The notes beneath the pieces are model-generated. The model had not been told where the DNA came from. It ran no database searches and saw nothing but the letters and a program-made list of their open reading frames with translations. From Betaproteobacteria bacterium (GTDB lineage: Bacteria > Pseudomonadota > Gammaproteobacteria > Burkholderiales > SHXO01), in assembly GCA_025356655.1 (NCBI GenBank), contig JANXRW010000096.1, forward strand, positions 1 through 44,445: a stretch of DNA of 44,445 nucleotides, in the 5' to 3' direction. Of this stretch, positions 1-8,665 are shown piece by piece (the stretch's first letter is position 1; the number at the start of each line of letters is the position of its first letter). The translations under genes were made by a program, and so were the position numbers.

Positions 1-207
1 ACGATGCGCACTCATCGGGAACTGCTGTTGAACTATTTCCGGGCCCGGAAGGAGTTCTCCAGCGGGGTGATCGAGGGCCTGAATGGGAAGGTTAAAGTCA
101 CACTGAGAAGATCCTACGGCTTTCGCACCTTCAAAGCCACAGAATTGGCGCTTTATCATATACTTGGGAAATTACCCGAGCCACCCATGGCCCACAGTTT
201 CTGCTGA
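1..207 (+). pseudogene. ISL3-type transposase, C-terminal fragment (cut by window edge)
   Basis: The reading frame is open from base 1 and ends at a TGA at 205-207, so only about the last 68 residues of a longer protein are visible. The run SSGVIEGLNGKVK, followed by an aromatic/basic stretch (RRSYGFRTF) and a tail ending LGKLPEP, is the usual C-terminal end of the DDE transposases of the ISL3 family; the final E of the catalytic triad normally lies in this region (IEGLNGK). Whether the full gene is intact cannot be seen. It lies directly downstream of the 3' end of recG, in convergent orientation. Confidence 0.75.
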
Positions 208-214
208 CGAACCC
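191..214 (+). repeat. Probable terminal inverted repeat of the ISL3-type element
   Basis: Read on the minus strand, this segment starts GGGTTCGTCAGC and ends CTGTGGG, resembling the ISL3-family end (GG-TCTT-CGG--A---CTGTGGG). It overlaps the transposase stop codon, as is common in this family. The other end and the target duplication lie outside the window, so this is an inference from one end only. Confidence 0.45.
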
Positions 215-301
215 GGAATACTAGCGCAGAACCGCCGCGCGACGCCACCCGGCCCTGTCCTACCTGACTGGCTCAACCTGACTTGCTGGGGCCCGCCCCC
301 C

Positions 302-2392
302 TTAGGCTCTCAGGTACTCCTCGCGCCCGGCGAACCAGCGCCGCAGGTGCTTCTCCGCCCGCTCGGGATCCTCCCGCAGCAGACGGTCGGCCCAATAGCG
401 CGCCGCCTCGAGCAGGTCCGCATCCAGATCCAGGTCGGCGAAGCGCAGGGCGGGGACGCCACTTTGCCGGGATCCGAGTAATTCGCCCGGACCGCGGATA
501 CGAAGGTCGGCCTGCGCGATCTCAAAGCCGTCGCTTGATTCATAGATGACGCGCAGACGCTCCCTCGCCGCCTCACCGAGGGGCGCCTGATAGAGCAGGA
601 TGCACGCGCTGGCGGCCGCTCCTCTGCCCACCCGTCCGCGCAACTGATGCAATTGCGACAGCCCCATGCGCTCGGAGTGCTCGATCACCATGAGATTGGC
701 ATTGGGCACGTCGACCCCGACCTCAATGACCGTCGTGGCCACGAGCACCTGAATCTGGCCGGCCTTGAAGCGCGACATGATCGCCTCCTTGTCGGCAGCG
801 AGCAGGCGTCCATGGATCAGCCCCACTTCCAGTTCCGGCAACAGGGCGAGCAGTTGCTCGTAGGTTTCCTCTGCCGTGCGCAGGTCCAGGGTCTCGGATT
901 CCTCGATGAGGGGGCAAACCCAATAGGCCTGGTGACCCGCCGCGCAGGAGGCACGTACACGCTCGAGCACCGCATCGCGCCGGTGCGCGGAGACGAGCTT
1001 CGTCACCACCGGCGTGCGTCCAGGGGGCAGTTCGTCGATGACGGACACCTCCAGATCGGCGTAGTAGCTCATGGCCAGCGTACGAGGAATCGGCGTGGCG
1101 CTCATCATCAGCTGGTGCGGCTCTGCCCCCAGCGCGGACTGAGCGCCCTTACCGGTGAGTGCCAGGCGCTGGGCCACCCCGAAGCGATGCTGCTCGTCCA
1201 CCACCACCAACCCCAGGCGGTGGAAGAGAGCACTGGCCTGGAACAGCGCGTGCGTCCCCACGACGACCTGGGCTTCACCACTAGCGACCCTCCCCGCCAT
1301 GGCCTCGCGCTCGCGACGCGGCAGGCTACCGGCAATCCACGCGATACGCACGCCGAGTGGTTCGAGCCAGACCCGAAATCCGGCGAAATGCTGTTCCGCG
1401 AGGATCTCCGTGGGGGCCATCACCGCCACCTGGTACCCGCTCTGTACCGCCTGCAGCGCTGCCAGAGCCGCGACGACGGTCTTGCCACTACCCACGTCCC
1501 CCTGAAGCAGCCGACGCATGGGGTAGGCACGCGCCAAGTCGGCGCGGATTTCCTCCAGCACCCGGTGCTGTGCTTGGGTAAGACGGAAGGGGAGACGTTC
1601 CAACAAGCCGGCAGCCAGAGGGTCCCATTGCGCCAGCGCGGGCGCCTCGATGCTGCGGCGACGGCGCAAGTGCTGGCGCAGGCTCAGCTGCTGCGCCAGC
1701 AATTCCTCGAACTTGATACGGCGCCAAGCGGGATGGGTGCGCTCGCTTAGCGCCTCCAGGCTTGCGTCGGGCGCCGGGTGGTGCAAATGGTGGAGACTCT
1801 CCCGCAGCCCAGGGAGGTGCAGCGCGGAGAGCATGGCGCTGGAAAAGGGTTCGGCCGCGGCGAACTCGGCGAGCGCCCGGCGCACCAGGCCCCGCAGGGC
1901 GGATTGCGCCAACCCGGCAGTGGTCGGGTATACGGGTGTGAGGCTCTCGGGGAGCGGTGTACCCGCAGCGACCACCCGGTACCGGGGGTGCACCATGTCT
2001 GTCCCCAGTAAACTGCGGCGCAGTTCCCCGCGAAGCCGCAGGCGCACACCGGGGGCCATCTGCTTTGCCTGACCCGCATGGAAGTGAAGAAAGCGAAGAG
2101 TGAGCTCCGCGCCGTCGCAACGAACGCGGCACAGCAGCTGGCGCCTGGGGCGCGACTGCACGTCCGTGGCGATGACCTCCGCCTCGATCTGGATCGTGTC
2201 TCCCGCCGTTGCATCAGCGAGGTTTTGCAGCCGGGTCTCGTCCTCGTAGCGCAGCGGGAGATGCAGGATCAGGTCATCGCTGGTGCGGATGTCAAGCTTG
2301 GCCAGCCGCTGACGCAGCGCCGGGGACAGCCCGGCCAGCAAACCCTCGCCTTGACTACTGGGGCCGGGTCGACTCACCGAGGCTACGCTCAA
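302..2392 (-). CDS. recG: ATP-dependent DNA helicase RecG
   Basis: Branch-migrating superfamily 2 helicase acting on stalled forks and Holliday junctions in the cytoplasm. The 696 residues match the usual RecG length. An N-terminal wedge/OB region (about 1-230) precedes the helicase core: Walker A GDVGSGKT at 298-305, DEQH box at 399-402, then the C-terminal helicase motifs (EVGVDVPNA, QLRGRVGRG) and the RecG tail. The start chosen is a TTG whose last two bases overlap the TGA of the upstream ridA gene (TTGA), so the two genes are probably translationally coupled. No clear terminator is seen in the 90 bp before the ISL3 remnant. Long antisense frames inside it are shadows. Confidence 0.96.
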   Translation of the reverse strand: MSVASVSRPGPSSQGEGLLAGLSPALRQRLAKLDIRTSDDLILHLPLRYEDETRLQNLADATAGDTIQIEAEVIATDVQSRPRRQLLCRVRCDGAELTLRFLHFHAGQAKQMAPGVRLRLRGELRRSLLGTDMVHPRYRVVAAGTPLPESLTPVYPTTAGLAQSALRGLVRRALAEFAAAEPFSSAMLSALHLPGLRESLHHLHHPAPDASLEALSERTHPAWRRIKFEELLAQQLSLRQHLRRRRSIEAPALAQWDPLAAGLLERLPFRLTQAQHRVLEEIRADLARAYPMRRLLQGDVGSGKTVVAALAALQAVQSGYQVAVMAPTEILAEQHFAGFRVWLEPLGVRIAWIAGSLPRREREAMAGRVASGEAQVVVGTHALFQASALFHRLGLVVVDEQHRFGVAQRLALTGKGAQSALGAEPHQLMMSATPIPRTLAMSYYADLEVSVIDELPPGRTPVVTKLVSAHRRDAVLERVRASCAAGHQAYWVCPLIEESETLDLRTAEETYEQLLALLPELEVGLIHGRLLAADKEAIMSRFKAGQIQVLVATTVIEVGVDVPNANLMVIEHSERMGLSQLHQLRGRVGRGAAASACILLYQAPLGEAARERLRVIYESSDGFEIAQADLRIRGPGELLGSRQSGVPALRFADLDLDADLLEAARYWADRLLREDPERAEKHLRRWFAGREEYLRA

Positions 2393-2772
2393 GCGGGCCG
2401 GATCAGGATGGCATCCATCTCGACCAGCGCGCCACGCGGCAGGGCAGCCACCTGCACGGCGGCACGGGCGGGATAGGGCTCCGGGAAGTAGCGCGCCATG
2501 GCCTCGTTCACCCTCGCGAAATCTGCCAAGTCGATCAAGAACACCCCCACCCGGACGGCGTTGGCGAGACTGGTCCCGGAGGCCTGCGCCACCGTCTGGA
2601 GATTTCCGATCACGCGCTCCAACTGAGCGTCGATGCCGACTTCCATCTCCATGGTCGCAGGGTCTAGCCCAATTTGCCCCGAGAGAAAAACCATACTGCC
2701 CACGGCAACGGCCTGGGAATAGCTCCCGATGGCCCGAGGCGCGGCTCCGGTGGCAATGATCTCGCGGTCCAT
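2389..2772 (-). CDS. ridA: RidA family enamine/imine deaminase
   Basis: A 127-residue protein of the YjgF/YER057c/UK114 family, which hydrolyses reactive 2-aminoacrylate-type enamines released by PLP enzymes. The family features are visible: APRAIGSYSQA near the N-terminus, FLSGQIGLDP, and the C-terminal block with Arg near 103 (YPARAAVQV) and Glu near 118 (LVEMDAI). The frame is open to 3108, but the start at 2772 gives the standard family length and has a strong AGGAGGG ribosome binding site seven bases upstream. First gene of a two-gene operon with recG and divergent from kup. Confidence 0.95.
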   Translation of the reverse strand: MDREIIATGAAPRAIGSYSQAVAVGSMVFLSGQIGLDPATMEMEVGIDAQLERVIGNLQTVAQASGTSLANAVRVGVFLIDLADFARVNEAMARYFPEPYPARAAVQVAALPRGALVEMDAILIRPA

Positions 2773-2822
2773 TACGTTACCCTCCTGGTGGAAGCTGGCG
2801 ATCCCTGATGCAGAGGGACAAG

Positions 2823-2852
2823 ATGGTATGCTCAAATCCGTCGCCGCGACAA
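2823..2852 (-). promoter_or_regulatory. Candidate sigma-70 promoter for ridA-recG
   Basis: On the minus strand, TTGTCG (2852-2847) and TACCAT (2828-2823) are separated by 18 bp and lie about 50 bp upstream of the ridA start in the divergent ridA/kup intergenic region. Matches to consensus are moderate. Seen in sequence only. Confidence 0.35.
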
Positions 2853-2867
2853 CCGTCAGTGGCGGCC

Positions 2868-2895
2868 TTGCAGGCGGTGGGCGGCGTGCTATGAT
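2868..2895 (+). promoter_or_regulatory. Candidate sigma-70 promoter for kup
   Basis: TTGCAG (2868-2873) and TATGAT (2890-2895) are separated by 16 bp and lie about 27 bp before the GTG start of kup. The -10 match is five of six bases. Transcription would start close to the GTG, leaving a short leader. Confidence 0.5.
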
Positions 2896-2922
2896 GCAGC
2901 GCCGTAACTTAGTCAACGGGCC

Positions 2923-4860
2923 GTGAACAAAGGCTATCCCTCTCCCGCGTCCGCTCCGGCGGCGCCAAACGACCCCGCGTCCCCGCACGCTCCCCCACGG
3001 CGCCAGAGCATGGCGACGCTCGCAGTGGGTGCCATCGGCGTGGTGTACGGGGATATCGGCACCAGCCCGCTTTACGCCCTGAAGGAAGTATTCGTCGGAT
3101 CCTCGCACGTGCCCGTCACCGAGTCCAACGTGATGGGGGTACTCTCCTTGGTTTTCTGGGCCCTTTTCGCCGTCGTCGCCCTGAAGTACGTCATCTTCAT
3201 GATGCGGGCGGACAACCGCGGCGAGGGGGGCATCATGGCCCTCATGGCGCTGTCACTGCGCCACTTGGACGCGCAGCCCAAACTTCGCTGGACGCTGATC
3301 AGCGTGGGACTCCTGGGAGCATCCCTGTTCTACGGCGACGGCATCATCACGCCGGCCATCTCCGTGCTGAGCGCGGTGGAGGGCATCGAACTGGTCACCC
3401 CCGTGCTGAAGCCCTACGTTATTCCCGTGACCATTGCCGTGCTCGTCATCCTTTTCCTGTTCCAGTACAAGGGTACAGCGAAGGTGGGAGCCTTCTTCGG
3501 GCCCATCATGTGCCTGTGGTTCCTGGTGATCGCTATCATCGGAGTGAACAATATCCTAACCAAGCCCGGCGTACTGGCCGCGCTGGACCCACGCTATGCC
3601 TTGGAGTTCCTGTCGCATAGCAAGTGGCAGGCTTTTGTGGCGCTCGGGGCGATCGTCCTGACGCTCACGGGCGCCGAGGCGCTCTACGCGGACATGGGCC
3701 ACTTCGGGAAGGACCCGATCCGCTTGGCCTGGATTCGGTTTGTCTTCCCCGCGCTCACGCTCAATTATCTCGGCCAGGGGGCACTGTTGCTGCAAAACCC
3801 CAAAGCCGTAGACAACCCCTTCTTCCTGTCCGCGCCAGCCTGGGCCCTGTTACCGATGGTGGTACTGGCCACCGTGGCCACGGTGATCGCATCTCAGGCC
3901 GTGATCTCCGGCACTTACTCGCTGACCCGTCAGGCCATCCAGCTGGGCTACTGTCCGCGGATGCTCGTTTCCCATACCTCAGAGGCAGAGATCGGCCAGA
4001 TCTACCTTCCCTGGATTAACTGGGCCCTGCTCGCGGCCGTCGTGGGCTCGGTGATCGCCTTCGGGTCCTCGTCCAATCTGGCCGCTGCCTACGGGATCGC
4101 CGTCACCGGCACGATGCTGGCGACCACCATCCTTGCCTTTTTCGTGGTGCGCAACAGTTGGCACTGGGGACTTGTCCCCTCCGTCCTGCTTATCACCTCC
4201 TTCCTGACGGTAGATCTCGCCTTCTTCGGCTCCAACCTACTGAAGATTCGCGAAGGCGGCTGGTTCCCTTTGGTGATCGGGGCGGTCGTCTTCGTCGTAC
4301 TCTCGACTTGGCGGCGAGGCCGTGAGCTGCTTTGGCAGCGGCTCGCGCCTGGCGCGATCGACCTGGAGCCCTTCCTGCGCAGCATTGCCGACCACCCGCC
4401 TCTGCGGGTGCCCGGTACGGCCATATTTCTGACGGCTGGGCAAGCTGGCGTGCCCCACGCGCTGCTGCACAACCTCAATCACAACAAAGTCCTACACGAG
4501 CGCATCGTGCTGCTCACGGTGCGCACTGGGGACATCCCCCACGTCCCGGCCGAGCAACGCATCGAAATCAAACCGCTGGGGGCGAACTTTTTTCGGCTCA
4601 CGGTGCATTTCGGCTTCAAGGACGAGCCCGATCTGCCGAGGTCGCTGGAGCTAGCGCAGGCGGCGGGGATGGAATTCAGCTTGATGGAGACATCCTTCTT
4701 TCTTAGTCGGCAGACCCTGGTCGCCACGGAGAACCCCGGCATGGCGCTGTGGCGAGAAAAGCTGTTCGTGGCCATGTCCCGCAACGCCGCAAGTGCCACA
4801 GGGTTCTTTCGTATTCCCACCAATCGGGTCGTGGAACTGGGCACCCGCATCGAGCTATAA
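2923..4860 (+). CDS. kup: Low-affinity potassium uptake protein Kup
   Basis: Proton-coupled K+ importer of the KUP/HAK/KT family in the inner membrane. The 645 residues are close to the usual 620-630; the small excess is a Pro/Ala-rich N-terminal tail of about 30 residues. The signature GDIGTSPLYALK is at about 43-54, followed by about twelve hydrophobic segments and a soluble C-terminal domain after about residue 460. The start is a GTG; an internal ATG at 3010 would remove the Pro-rich tail. It is followed after 3 bp by a small TPR-like gene and then a Rap1a-like gene, suggesting a three-gene transcript. Confidence 0.96.
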   Translation: MNKGYPSPASAPAAPNDPASPHAPPRRQSMATLAVGAIGVVYGDIGTSPLYALKEVFVGSSHVPVTESNVMGVLSLVFWALFAVVALKYVIFMMRADNRGEGGIMALMALSLRHLDAQPKLRWTLISVGLLGASLFYGDGIITPAISVLSAVEGIELVTPVLKPYVIPVTIAVLVILFLFQYKGTAKVGAFFGPIMCLWFLVIAIIGVNNILTKPGVLAALDPRYALEFLSHSKWQAFVALGAIVLTLTGAEALYADMGHFGKDPIRLAWIRFVFPALTLNYLGQGALLLQNPKAVDNPFFLSAPAWALLPMVVLATVATVIASQAVISGTYSLTRQAIQLGYCPRMLVSHTSEAEIGQIYLPWINWALLAAVVGSVIAFGSSSNLAAAYGIAVTGTMLATTILAFFVVRNSWHWGLVPSVLLITSFLTVDLAFFGSNLLKIREGGWFPLVIGAVVFVVLSTWRRGRELLWQRLAPGAIDLEPFLRSIADHPPLRVPGTAIFLTAGQAGVPHALLHNLNHNKVLHERIVLLTVRTGDIPHVPAEQRIEIKPLGANFFRLTVHFGFKDEPDLPRSLELAQAAGMEFSLMETSFFLSRQTLVATENPGMALWREKLFVAMSRNAASATGFFRIPTNRVVELGTRIEL

Positions 4861-4863
4861 ACG

Positions 4864-5208
4864 ATGGTGAGCTTGGGTCCAGACCGCATCCGAGGATTGG
4901 AAAGCCTGCTGCAGGCTGGCCGAGAAACCGCCCTGCTGCGCTTTAGCTTGGGGAGCGAAGAGTTAAAGCGCGCGGGATGGTCTGCCGCCGCCGTCCACCT
5001 GCGCCGCGCGACGGTATTGGATCCCCGATTCTCTGCTGCGTGGAAACTGCTGGGGCAGGCGCTGGAGCAGGCGGGAGAATGGGTCGATGCCCAGGGCGCT
5101 TGGCGCCAGGGCGTGACGGTTGCCACTGCCCGCGGTGATGAGCAGGCTGCCCGGGAGATGCGGGTATTCCTGAACCGGCTGAACCGCAAACTACCCGACG
5201 GGGACTAG
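4864..5208 (+). CDS. Small TPR-like protein
   Basis: A 114-residue soluble protein starting three bases after the kup stop. Residues about 30-95 form a helical pattern typical of tetratricopeptide repeats: a Gly/Ala-spaced pair of helices (AAVHLRRATVLDPRFSAAWK, then LGQALEQAGEWVDAQGAW). There is no signal peptide or membrane segment. TPR proteins mediate protein-protein contacts; the partner is unknown. Its stop is followed immediately by the GTG of the next gene, so the two are likely translationally coupled. Confidence 0.75.
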   Translation: MVSLGPDRIRGLESLLQAGRETALLRFSLGSEELKRAGWSAAAVHLRRATVLDPRFSAAWKLLGQALEQAGEWVDAQGAWRQGVTVATARGDEQAAREMRVFLNRLNRKLPDGD

Positions 5209-5637
5209 GTGAAAAATAAGCGGTGGATACGGATCGCCTCCACATTCGCCACTACAGCGGTGTTCACCTGCCTGACCCTGCCCGCCCAGGCCTCTGATAC
5301 GGAGCCCACGGGCCTTGACCTGATCACCCGCTGTAACGCGGTGCGACTGTCCGCGGAAGCTGGCGAAGGCGCGGTTCCGGCGGAAACGTCAGGGGATTAT
5401 GGCTACTGCTTGGGTTATCTGGTGGGATTCGTTGGCGGCTTCGCAGCCCGGGACGTGCTAGGTGAGGAGTCTCGTTTCTGCCCGCCGGCCGAAGCCCGCG
5501 TCATCGATTTCGTCGACGCGCTGCAACGTTGGCTAACTGCCCACCCGAAGGGCCTCGAGGGTCAAGCCCCTTTGGTAACCATCGAAGCGTTCCACGCGAG
5601 TTTCCCCTGCGCTGACGACGCTCGCGAGGATCAATAG
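5209..5637 (+). CDS. Exported Rap1a/Tai-domain-like protein
   Basis: A 142-residue protein with a clear N-terminal signal peptide (basic MKNKR, hydrophobic stretch, cleavage near AQA-S at about 28), so probably periplasmic. The mature part shows the pattern of the Rap1a/Tai fold: CLGYLVGF...GGF in the centre, a FCPP motif, and a terminal FPC, giving conserved cysteines that can pair. Members of this family include immunity proteins to T6SS amidase effectors, but no T6SS effector is next to it, so an immunity role is not supported here; many members are orphan genes of unknown function. The GTG start directly abuts the preceding stop. The 3' end overlaps the convergent gene by 7 bp. Confidence 0.7.
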   Translation: MKNKRWIRIASTFATTAVFTCLTLPAQASDTEPTGLDLITRCNAVRLSAEAGEGAVPAETSGDYGYCLGYLVGFVGGFAARDVLGEESRFCPPAEARVIDFVDALQRWLTAHPKGLEGQAPLVTIEAFHASFPCADDAREDQ

Positions 5638-5996
5638 TCGTCGCTTTCGCCGCGGCTACGCTCCTCCGTCTCATCTTCTTCGTAATCTTCATCGTAGGCC
5701 TCAAAGGCTTCGGTCGCCCACTGACGCTCTTCGATGACATCGTTGGCGATCTCGTGCACGCGGGACTCGACATCCACGCGGGCTTCCTGCTCGGCCTTGG
5801 CGTTCGGGGAGGCCCCGTCAGGTAGCTCGATTTCGCAGGTAGCGTTTTCGCCGTCATCGACGGAAACGGCGCCCTTCGGCCACTCCTTGGCCAAATGCTC
5901 GAGAAGCAGGTCCTTGAAGGACTCGTAATCCTCATCCGATACGAGACCGAGCATATCGCGATCAGCGAAATAATTGATGATCAGTTGTGTGGACAT
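5631..5996 (-). CDS. Small acidic protein of unknown function
   Basis: A 121-residue protein that I do not recognise. It starts MSTQLIINYFADRD and ends in a strongly acidic tail (about residues 100-121, rich in D, E and Y). No signal peptide or membrane segment. The start at 5996 is preceded by a GAGG ribosome site; the frame is open further to 6170 but that extension has no start with a ribosome site and looks non-coding. The last 7 bp overlap the 3' end of the convergent Rap1a-like gene. Ordinary cytoplasmic protein; function unknown. Confidence 0.75.
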   Translation of the reverse strand: MSTQLIINYFADRDMLGLVSDEDYESFKDLLLEHLAKEWPKGAVSVDDGENATCEIELPDGASPNAKAEQEARVDVESRVHEIANDVIEERQWATEAFEAYDEDYEEDETEERSRGESDDY

Positions 5997-6071
5997 GTGC
6001 ACCTCTTCCCGCAATGGTTCCCCTCGGCCCGACACCCGTACCACACGCCGGAGCAACGAATCTCTAGAAAA

Positions 6072-6102
6072 AGCATAGCACGACAGCCGCGGGCCATTGC
6101 AA
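6072..6102 (-). promoter_or_regulatory. Weak candidate promoter for the acidic-protein gene
   Basis: On the minus strand, TTGCAA (6102-6097) and TATGCT (6077-6072) are spaced 19 bp apart, about 75 bp upstream of the start at 5996. The spacing is long, so this is tentative. Confidence 0.3.
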
Positions 6103-6226
6103 GGACCATAACCGAAAACGCGCTCTGCCAGACGCCGCGCCAGCGCCGTGAGATACTTAGAGGCTGGCACTAGCCGCGTAGGGTGACCGGCCCTTCACCG
6201 CGCGATCCTGCGCCACGGGAGGTACC

Positions 6227-6631
6227 ATGTTGGCGAGCACATTGACGGGGCGGCCCTATTTCCCAGGCTATCTTGCCGTCGGGGTCCTGGTGATCTCGGC
6301 CTTCCTGTCCGTGTATCTCTGGCTCACGCCCTACCACGAGATCGCGCTCATCCGGGAAGGAAACACCGCCGCCGCGGCGAGCCCGTCCGGCACGGTATTC
6401 GGTGTTGTGCGGCCGCTGGCCTCGGCTATCGCGCCTAGCGTCACCCTGATCGAACTCGCCTTGTGGGCGTCTGTAACCTGCCTCATACAGCTTCTGACAT
6501 ACGCCGGCGTGAAAGTGCTCCTCCCGCACCTGAACGAGGACATCCCACACGGACGAACCGCGTCAGCTATCGTACTTGCCGCAGTCTCCGTGGGGATGGG
6601 CTTGCTCAACGCGGCCTGCCTCACCCCCTGA
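6227..6631 (+). CDS. DUF350 family inner-membrane protein
   Basis: A 134-residue protein with four hydrophobic segments (about 14-33, 60-78, 83-105, 112-130). The block [15 protein letters not shown] followed by a Gly/Val membrane segment is characteristic of DUF350 (YjfL-like) proteins, small membrane proteins of unknown biochemical role. An ATG at 6227 follows a GGGAGG ribosome site. The pyrophosphatase gene starts 44 bp downstream on the same strand, so they may be co-transcribed. Confidence 0.8.
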   Translation: MLASTLTGRPYFPGYLAVGVLVISAFLSVYLWLTPYHEIALIREGNTAAAASPSGTVFGVVRPLASAIAPSVTLIELALWASVTCLIQLLTYAGVKVLLPHLNEDIPHGRTASAIVLAAVSVGMGLLNAACLTP

Positions 6632-6675
6632 TTCCGGGCTTGCTACCGCCCGCACCCTATTCCGAGGATAGAAAC

Positions 6676-7224
6676 ATGCCTTTCGACCAGGTCGAGTCTG
6701 GCCGTGACGTTCCGAACGACGTCAACGTCGTCATTGAGATCCCCATGCACGGGGAGCCGGTCAAGTACGAGGTGGACAAGCGCTCTGGCGCTGTCTTCGT
6801 GGACCGGTTCATGTCCACCGCCATGCACTATCCCTGCAACTACGGATATGTGCCGCACACGCTCTCCGAGGATGGCGACCCGGTTGACGTGCTGGTGATC
6901 TCCCCCGTGCCGCTGATCACGGGGGTCGTAGTCCGGTGCCGGCCCGTGGGCATGCTGAAGATGGAGGACGAGCAAGGCATCGACGCCAAGGTACTGGCTG
7001 TCCCCATCGACAAGCTCTCACCGCTTTACCGGCAGATCGTGTCAGCTCGGGATTTTCCCCAGCTCCAGCTGGACCAAATCAGCCACTTCTTCCAGCATTA
7101 CAAGGACCTGGAACCCGGAAAGTGGGTGAAGCTGCAGGGCTGGACGGACGCGGAAGAGGCGAAACAGGAGATCCTCCGCGGCGTGGCCAAATACCGGAGT
7201 GCCGAGCAGAAACCCGCGTTCTGA
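6676..7224 (+). CDS. ppa: Inorganic pyrophosphatase (family I)
   Basis: Soluble Mg2+-dependent PPi hydrolase that pulls biosynthetic reactions forward. The 182 residues fit the bacterial hexameric enzyme. The metal-binding signature [10 protein letters not shown] is at about 65-74 (Asp66, Asp68, Asp71), with a further Asp near 103 (GIDAK) and the substrate-binding Lys30 and Arg residues ([12 protein letters not shown]) in place. The start at 6676 gives MPFDQV; an upstream in-frame extension to 6463 overlaps the DUF350 gene and is rejected. A GC-rich hairpin follows the stop. Confidence 0.96.
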   Translation: MPFDQVESGRDVPNDVNVVIEIPMHGEPVKYEVDKRSGAVFVDRFMSTAMHYPCNYGYVPHTLSEDGDPVDVLVISPVPLITGVVVRCRPVGMLKMEDEQGIDAKVLAVPIDKLSPLYRQIVSARDFPQLQLDQISHFFQHYKDLEPGKWVKLQGWTDAEEAKQEILRGVAKYRSAEQKPAF

Positions 7225-7243
7225 GCGCTGAGCCAGATTCCTG

Positions 7244-7278
7244 CCAGGGCGACCCCCTCTGCCCTGAGGGGCTCCTGG
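7244..7278 (+). terminator. GC-rich hairpin after ppa
   Basis: Outer arms CCAGG/CCTGG and inner arms CCCCTC/GAGGGG form a strong stem-loop 20 bp after the ppa stop. There is no following T run, so intrinsic termination is not assured. Confidence 0.45.
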
Positions 7279-7344
7279 TCAGAGAATTCCCCGCAGCTGG
7301 CCTTGCCCCGAGGCCGTGCTGCCCATTAACCAGAGGAGATGACA

Positions 7345-7884
7345 ATGAATCGACGTAAGTGCTTGGCGCTAGTGGGCAGCGCAATTGCCGCGCTGCCGGC
7401 GCTCGCCTTGGCGGACGCGCCACTGCTTTCTGTAGCGCACAGTATTGAGATCGATGCACGGCCGGACGAGGTGTGGGCCGTCGTCAGCGATTTCGTCGGG
7501 CTCATAAATTGGCTGCCGGGATTCGAGTCAAGCCATCTAGTGCTCGGAGAGAACAATATTCCCGGCGCGATCCGGGAGCTTCGACGGGGCAATGGCACCA
7601 CCGTTCGCGAACAACTCGTGGAATGGGACCCGTACCGGAAGACGTTGACCTACCGGTATGCCGACGGCGCGGTGATCAGCTCAGACTACCGGGCCACCGT
7701 CCTTCTGACGGAACTCGCCGGCGGACGCACCCGAGTGGACTGGTCGGCCACCTTCCGTCGCCTAGCTTACTGGACCGACACGCCTCCCGCAGGCCAGGAT
7801 GACGAGACACCTCTGAAGGCCCTCAACCGCGTCTATCCCCTGGGACTCGCCAACCTTAAAAAGTTGGTCGAAGCCGCCAAGTGA
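7345..7884 (+). CDS. Exported SRPBCC/polyketide-cyclase-like protein
   Basis: A 179-residue protein with an N-terminal signal (NRRKCLALVGSAIAALPALALA, cleavage near residue 24) and a START/SRPBCC domain: SHSIEI-type strand, the helix DEVWAVVSDFVGLINWLPG, and the C-terminal long helix (LGLANLKKLVEAAK). Such proteins bind hydrophobic ligands; related MxaD-like and plant-Bet-v1-like bacterial proteins are known, but the ligand cannot be inferred. The ATG at 7345 is seven bases behind an AGAGGAG ribosome site; an ATG at 7339 overlaps that site and is less likely. Monocistronic by context. Confidence 0.8.
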   Translation: MNRRKCLALVGSAIAALPALALADAPLLSVAHSIEIDARPDEVWAVVSDFVGLINWLPGFESSHLVLGENNIPGAIRELRRGNGTTVREQLVEWDPYRKTLTYRYADGAVISSDYRATVLLTELAGGRTRVDWSATFRRLAYWTDTPPAGQDDETPLKALNRVYPLGLANLKKLVEAAK

Positions 7885-8098
7885 CATCCGTCGGCGGTCG
7901 CTGACCTAGGCCGCTACCCCGCAAGGCCCGGCGGCATCCGCCCCCGGGCCTGCTCTCCAGTTCGGTGCGCCGGTTGCGGCGGTGCCGCCGGCCGCGTCTC
8001 CCCCGGCGCAGCTTTTGCTTACAGACCTTGACAGACAAGAAACCCGATCACATTTGCGCGGCGTCGACCCGTCCCATCGACGAAACCGGAGTCGCTCC

Positions 8099-8665
8099 AT
8101 GAGCACCGTCTTTGCACCGATGCGCTACAAACTCTCCGTGGACGATTTCCAGAAGCTGTATTCCGTGGGCGTGCTCACGGACGCCAGCTTGGTCGAGTTG
8201 ATCGAGGGCGAGCTCATCGAGACGGCGCCAAGCGGCGCCCGCCATGCAGAGGTACTGTCACTGCTCTACGAGTTGCTGACGTCACAGACCCGCGGCCTAA
8301 CCGCTGTGCTGCCCCAGTGCCAGGTTCGCCTACCCCCGCGCTCCGTCCCCACGGCCGACCTCCTCCTGCTGCGCGGGGGCGCCAATTCCGTGGCAAGCGG
8401 CGCGCCCCTGGCGGAGCACGTCCTGCTTGCCGTGGAAATCTCCGGAAACACACTGGAGCATGACCGGGACGTCAAGTTGCCGCTCTACGCTCAACACGGC
8501 ATAGCTGAAGCCTGGATTGTCCACCTAAACGGGCGCGCCCTGGAAATCTACCGGGAACCCGGGCCCAAGGGCTATCAACGAAAGTTGGAGCCCGCGCTAA
8601 CAGATGTCGTTTCTCCCAGAGGCCTCCCACACGTAGCCGTTCCCGTTGGCGACCTGTTCCGCTGA
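8099..8665 (+). CDS. Uma2 family (DUF820) putative restriction-like endonuclease
   Basis: A 188-residue protein of the Uma2/DUF820 family, which has the PD-(D/E)xK nuclease fold but unknown substrates. Typical features: MRYKLSVDDFQKL at the start, ELIEGELIE near residue 40, the PTADLLLL strand (catalytic Asp), LLAVEISGNTLEHDRDVKLPLYAQHGIAEAW split over the central domain (Glu and Lys of the ExK pair). The frame extends to 7982 but the ATG at 8099 fits the family start. The last 90 bp are antisense to the end of the lytic transglycosylase gene. Confidence 0.85.
   Translation: MSTVFAPMRYKLSVDDFQKLYSVGVLTDASLVELIEGELIETAPSGARHAEVLSLLYELLTSQTRGLTAVLPQCQVRLPPRSVPTADLLLLRGGANSVASGAPLAEHVLLAVEISGNTLEHDRDVKLPLYAQHGIAEAWIVHLNGRALEIYREPGPKGYQRKLEPALTDVVSPRGLPHVAVPVGDLFR

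Noticed and set aside
647..1750. Long plus-strand frame (367 codons) opposite recG
   Set aside because: It is antisense to a clear, full-length RecG and has a His/Arg/Gln-rich composition with no family resemblance.
2773..3108. N-terminal extension of RidA to 239 residues
   Set aside because: The family length is about 127 residues, there is a strong ribosome site at 2772, and the extension overlaps kup in antisense.
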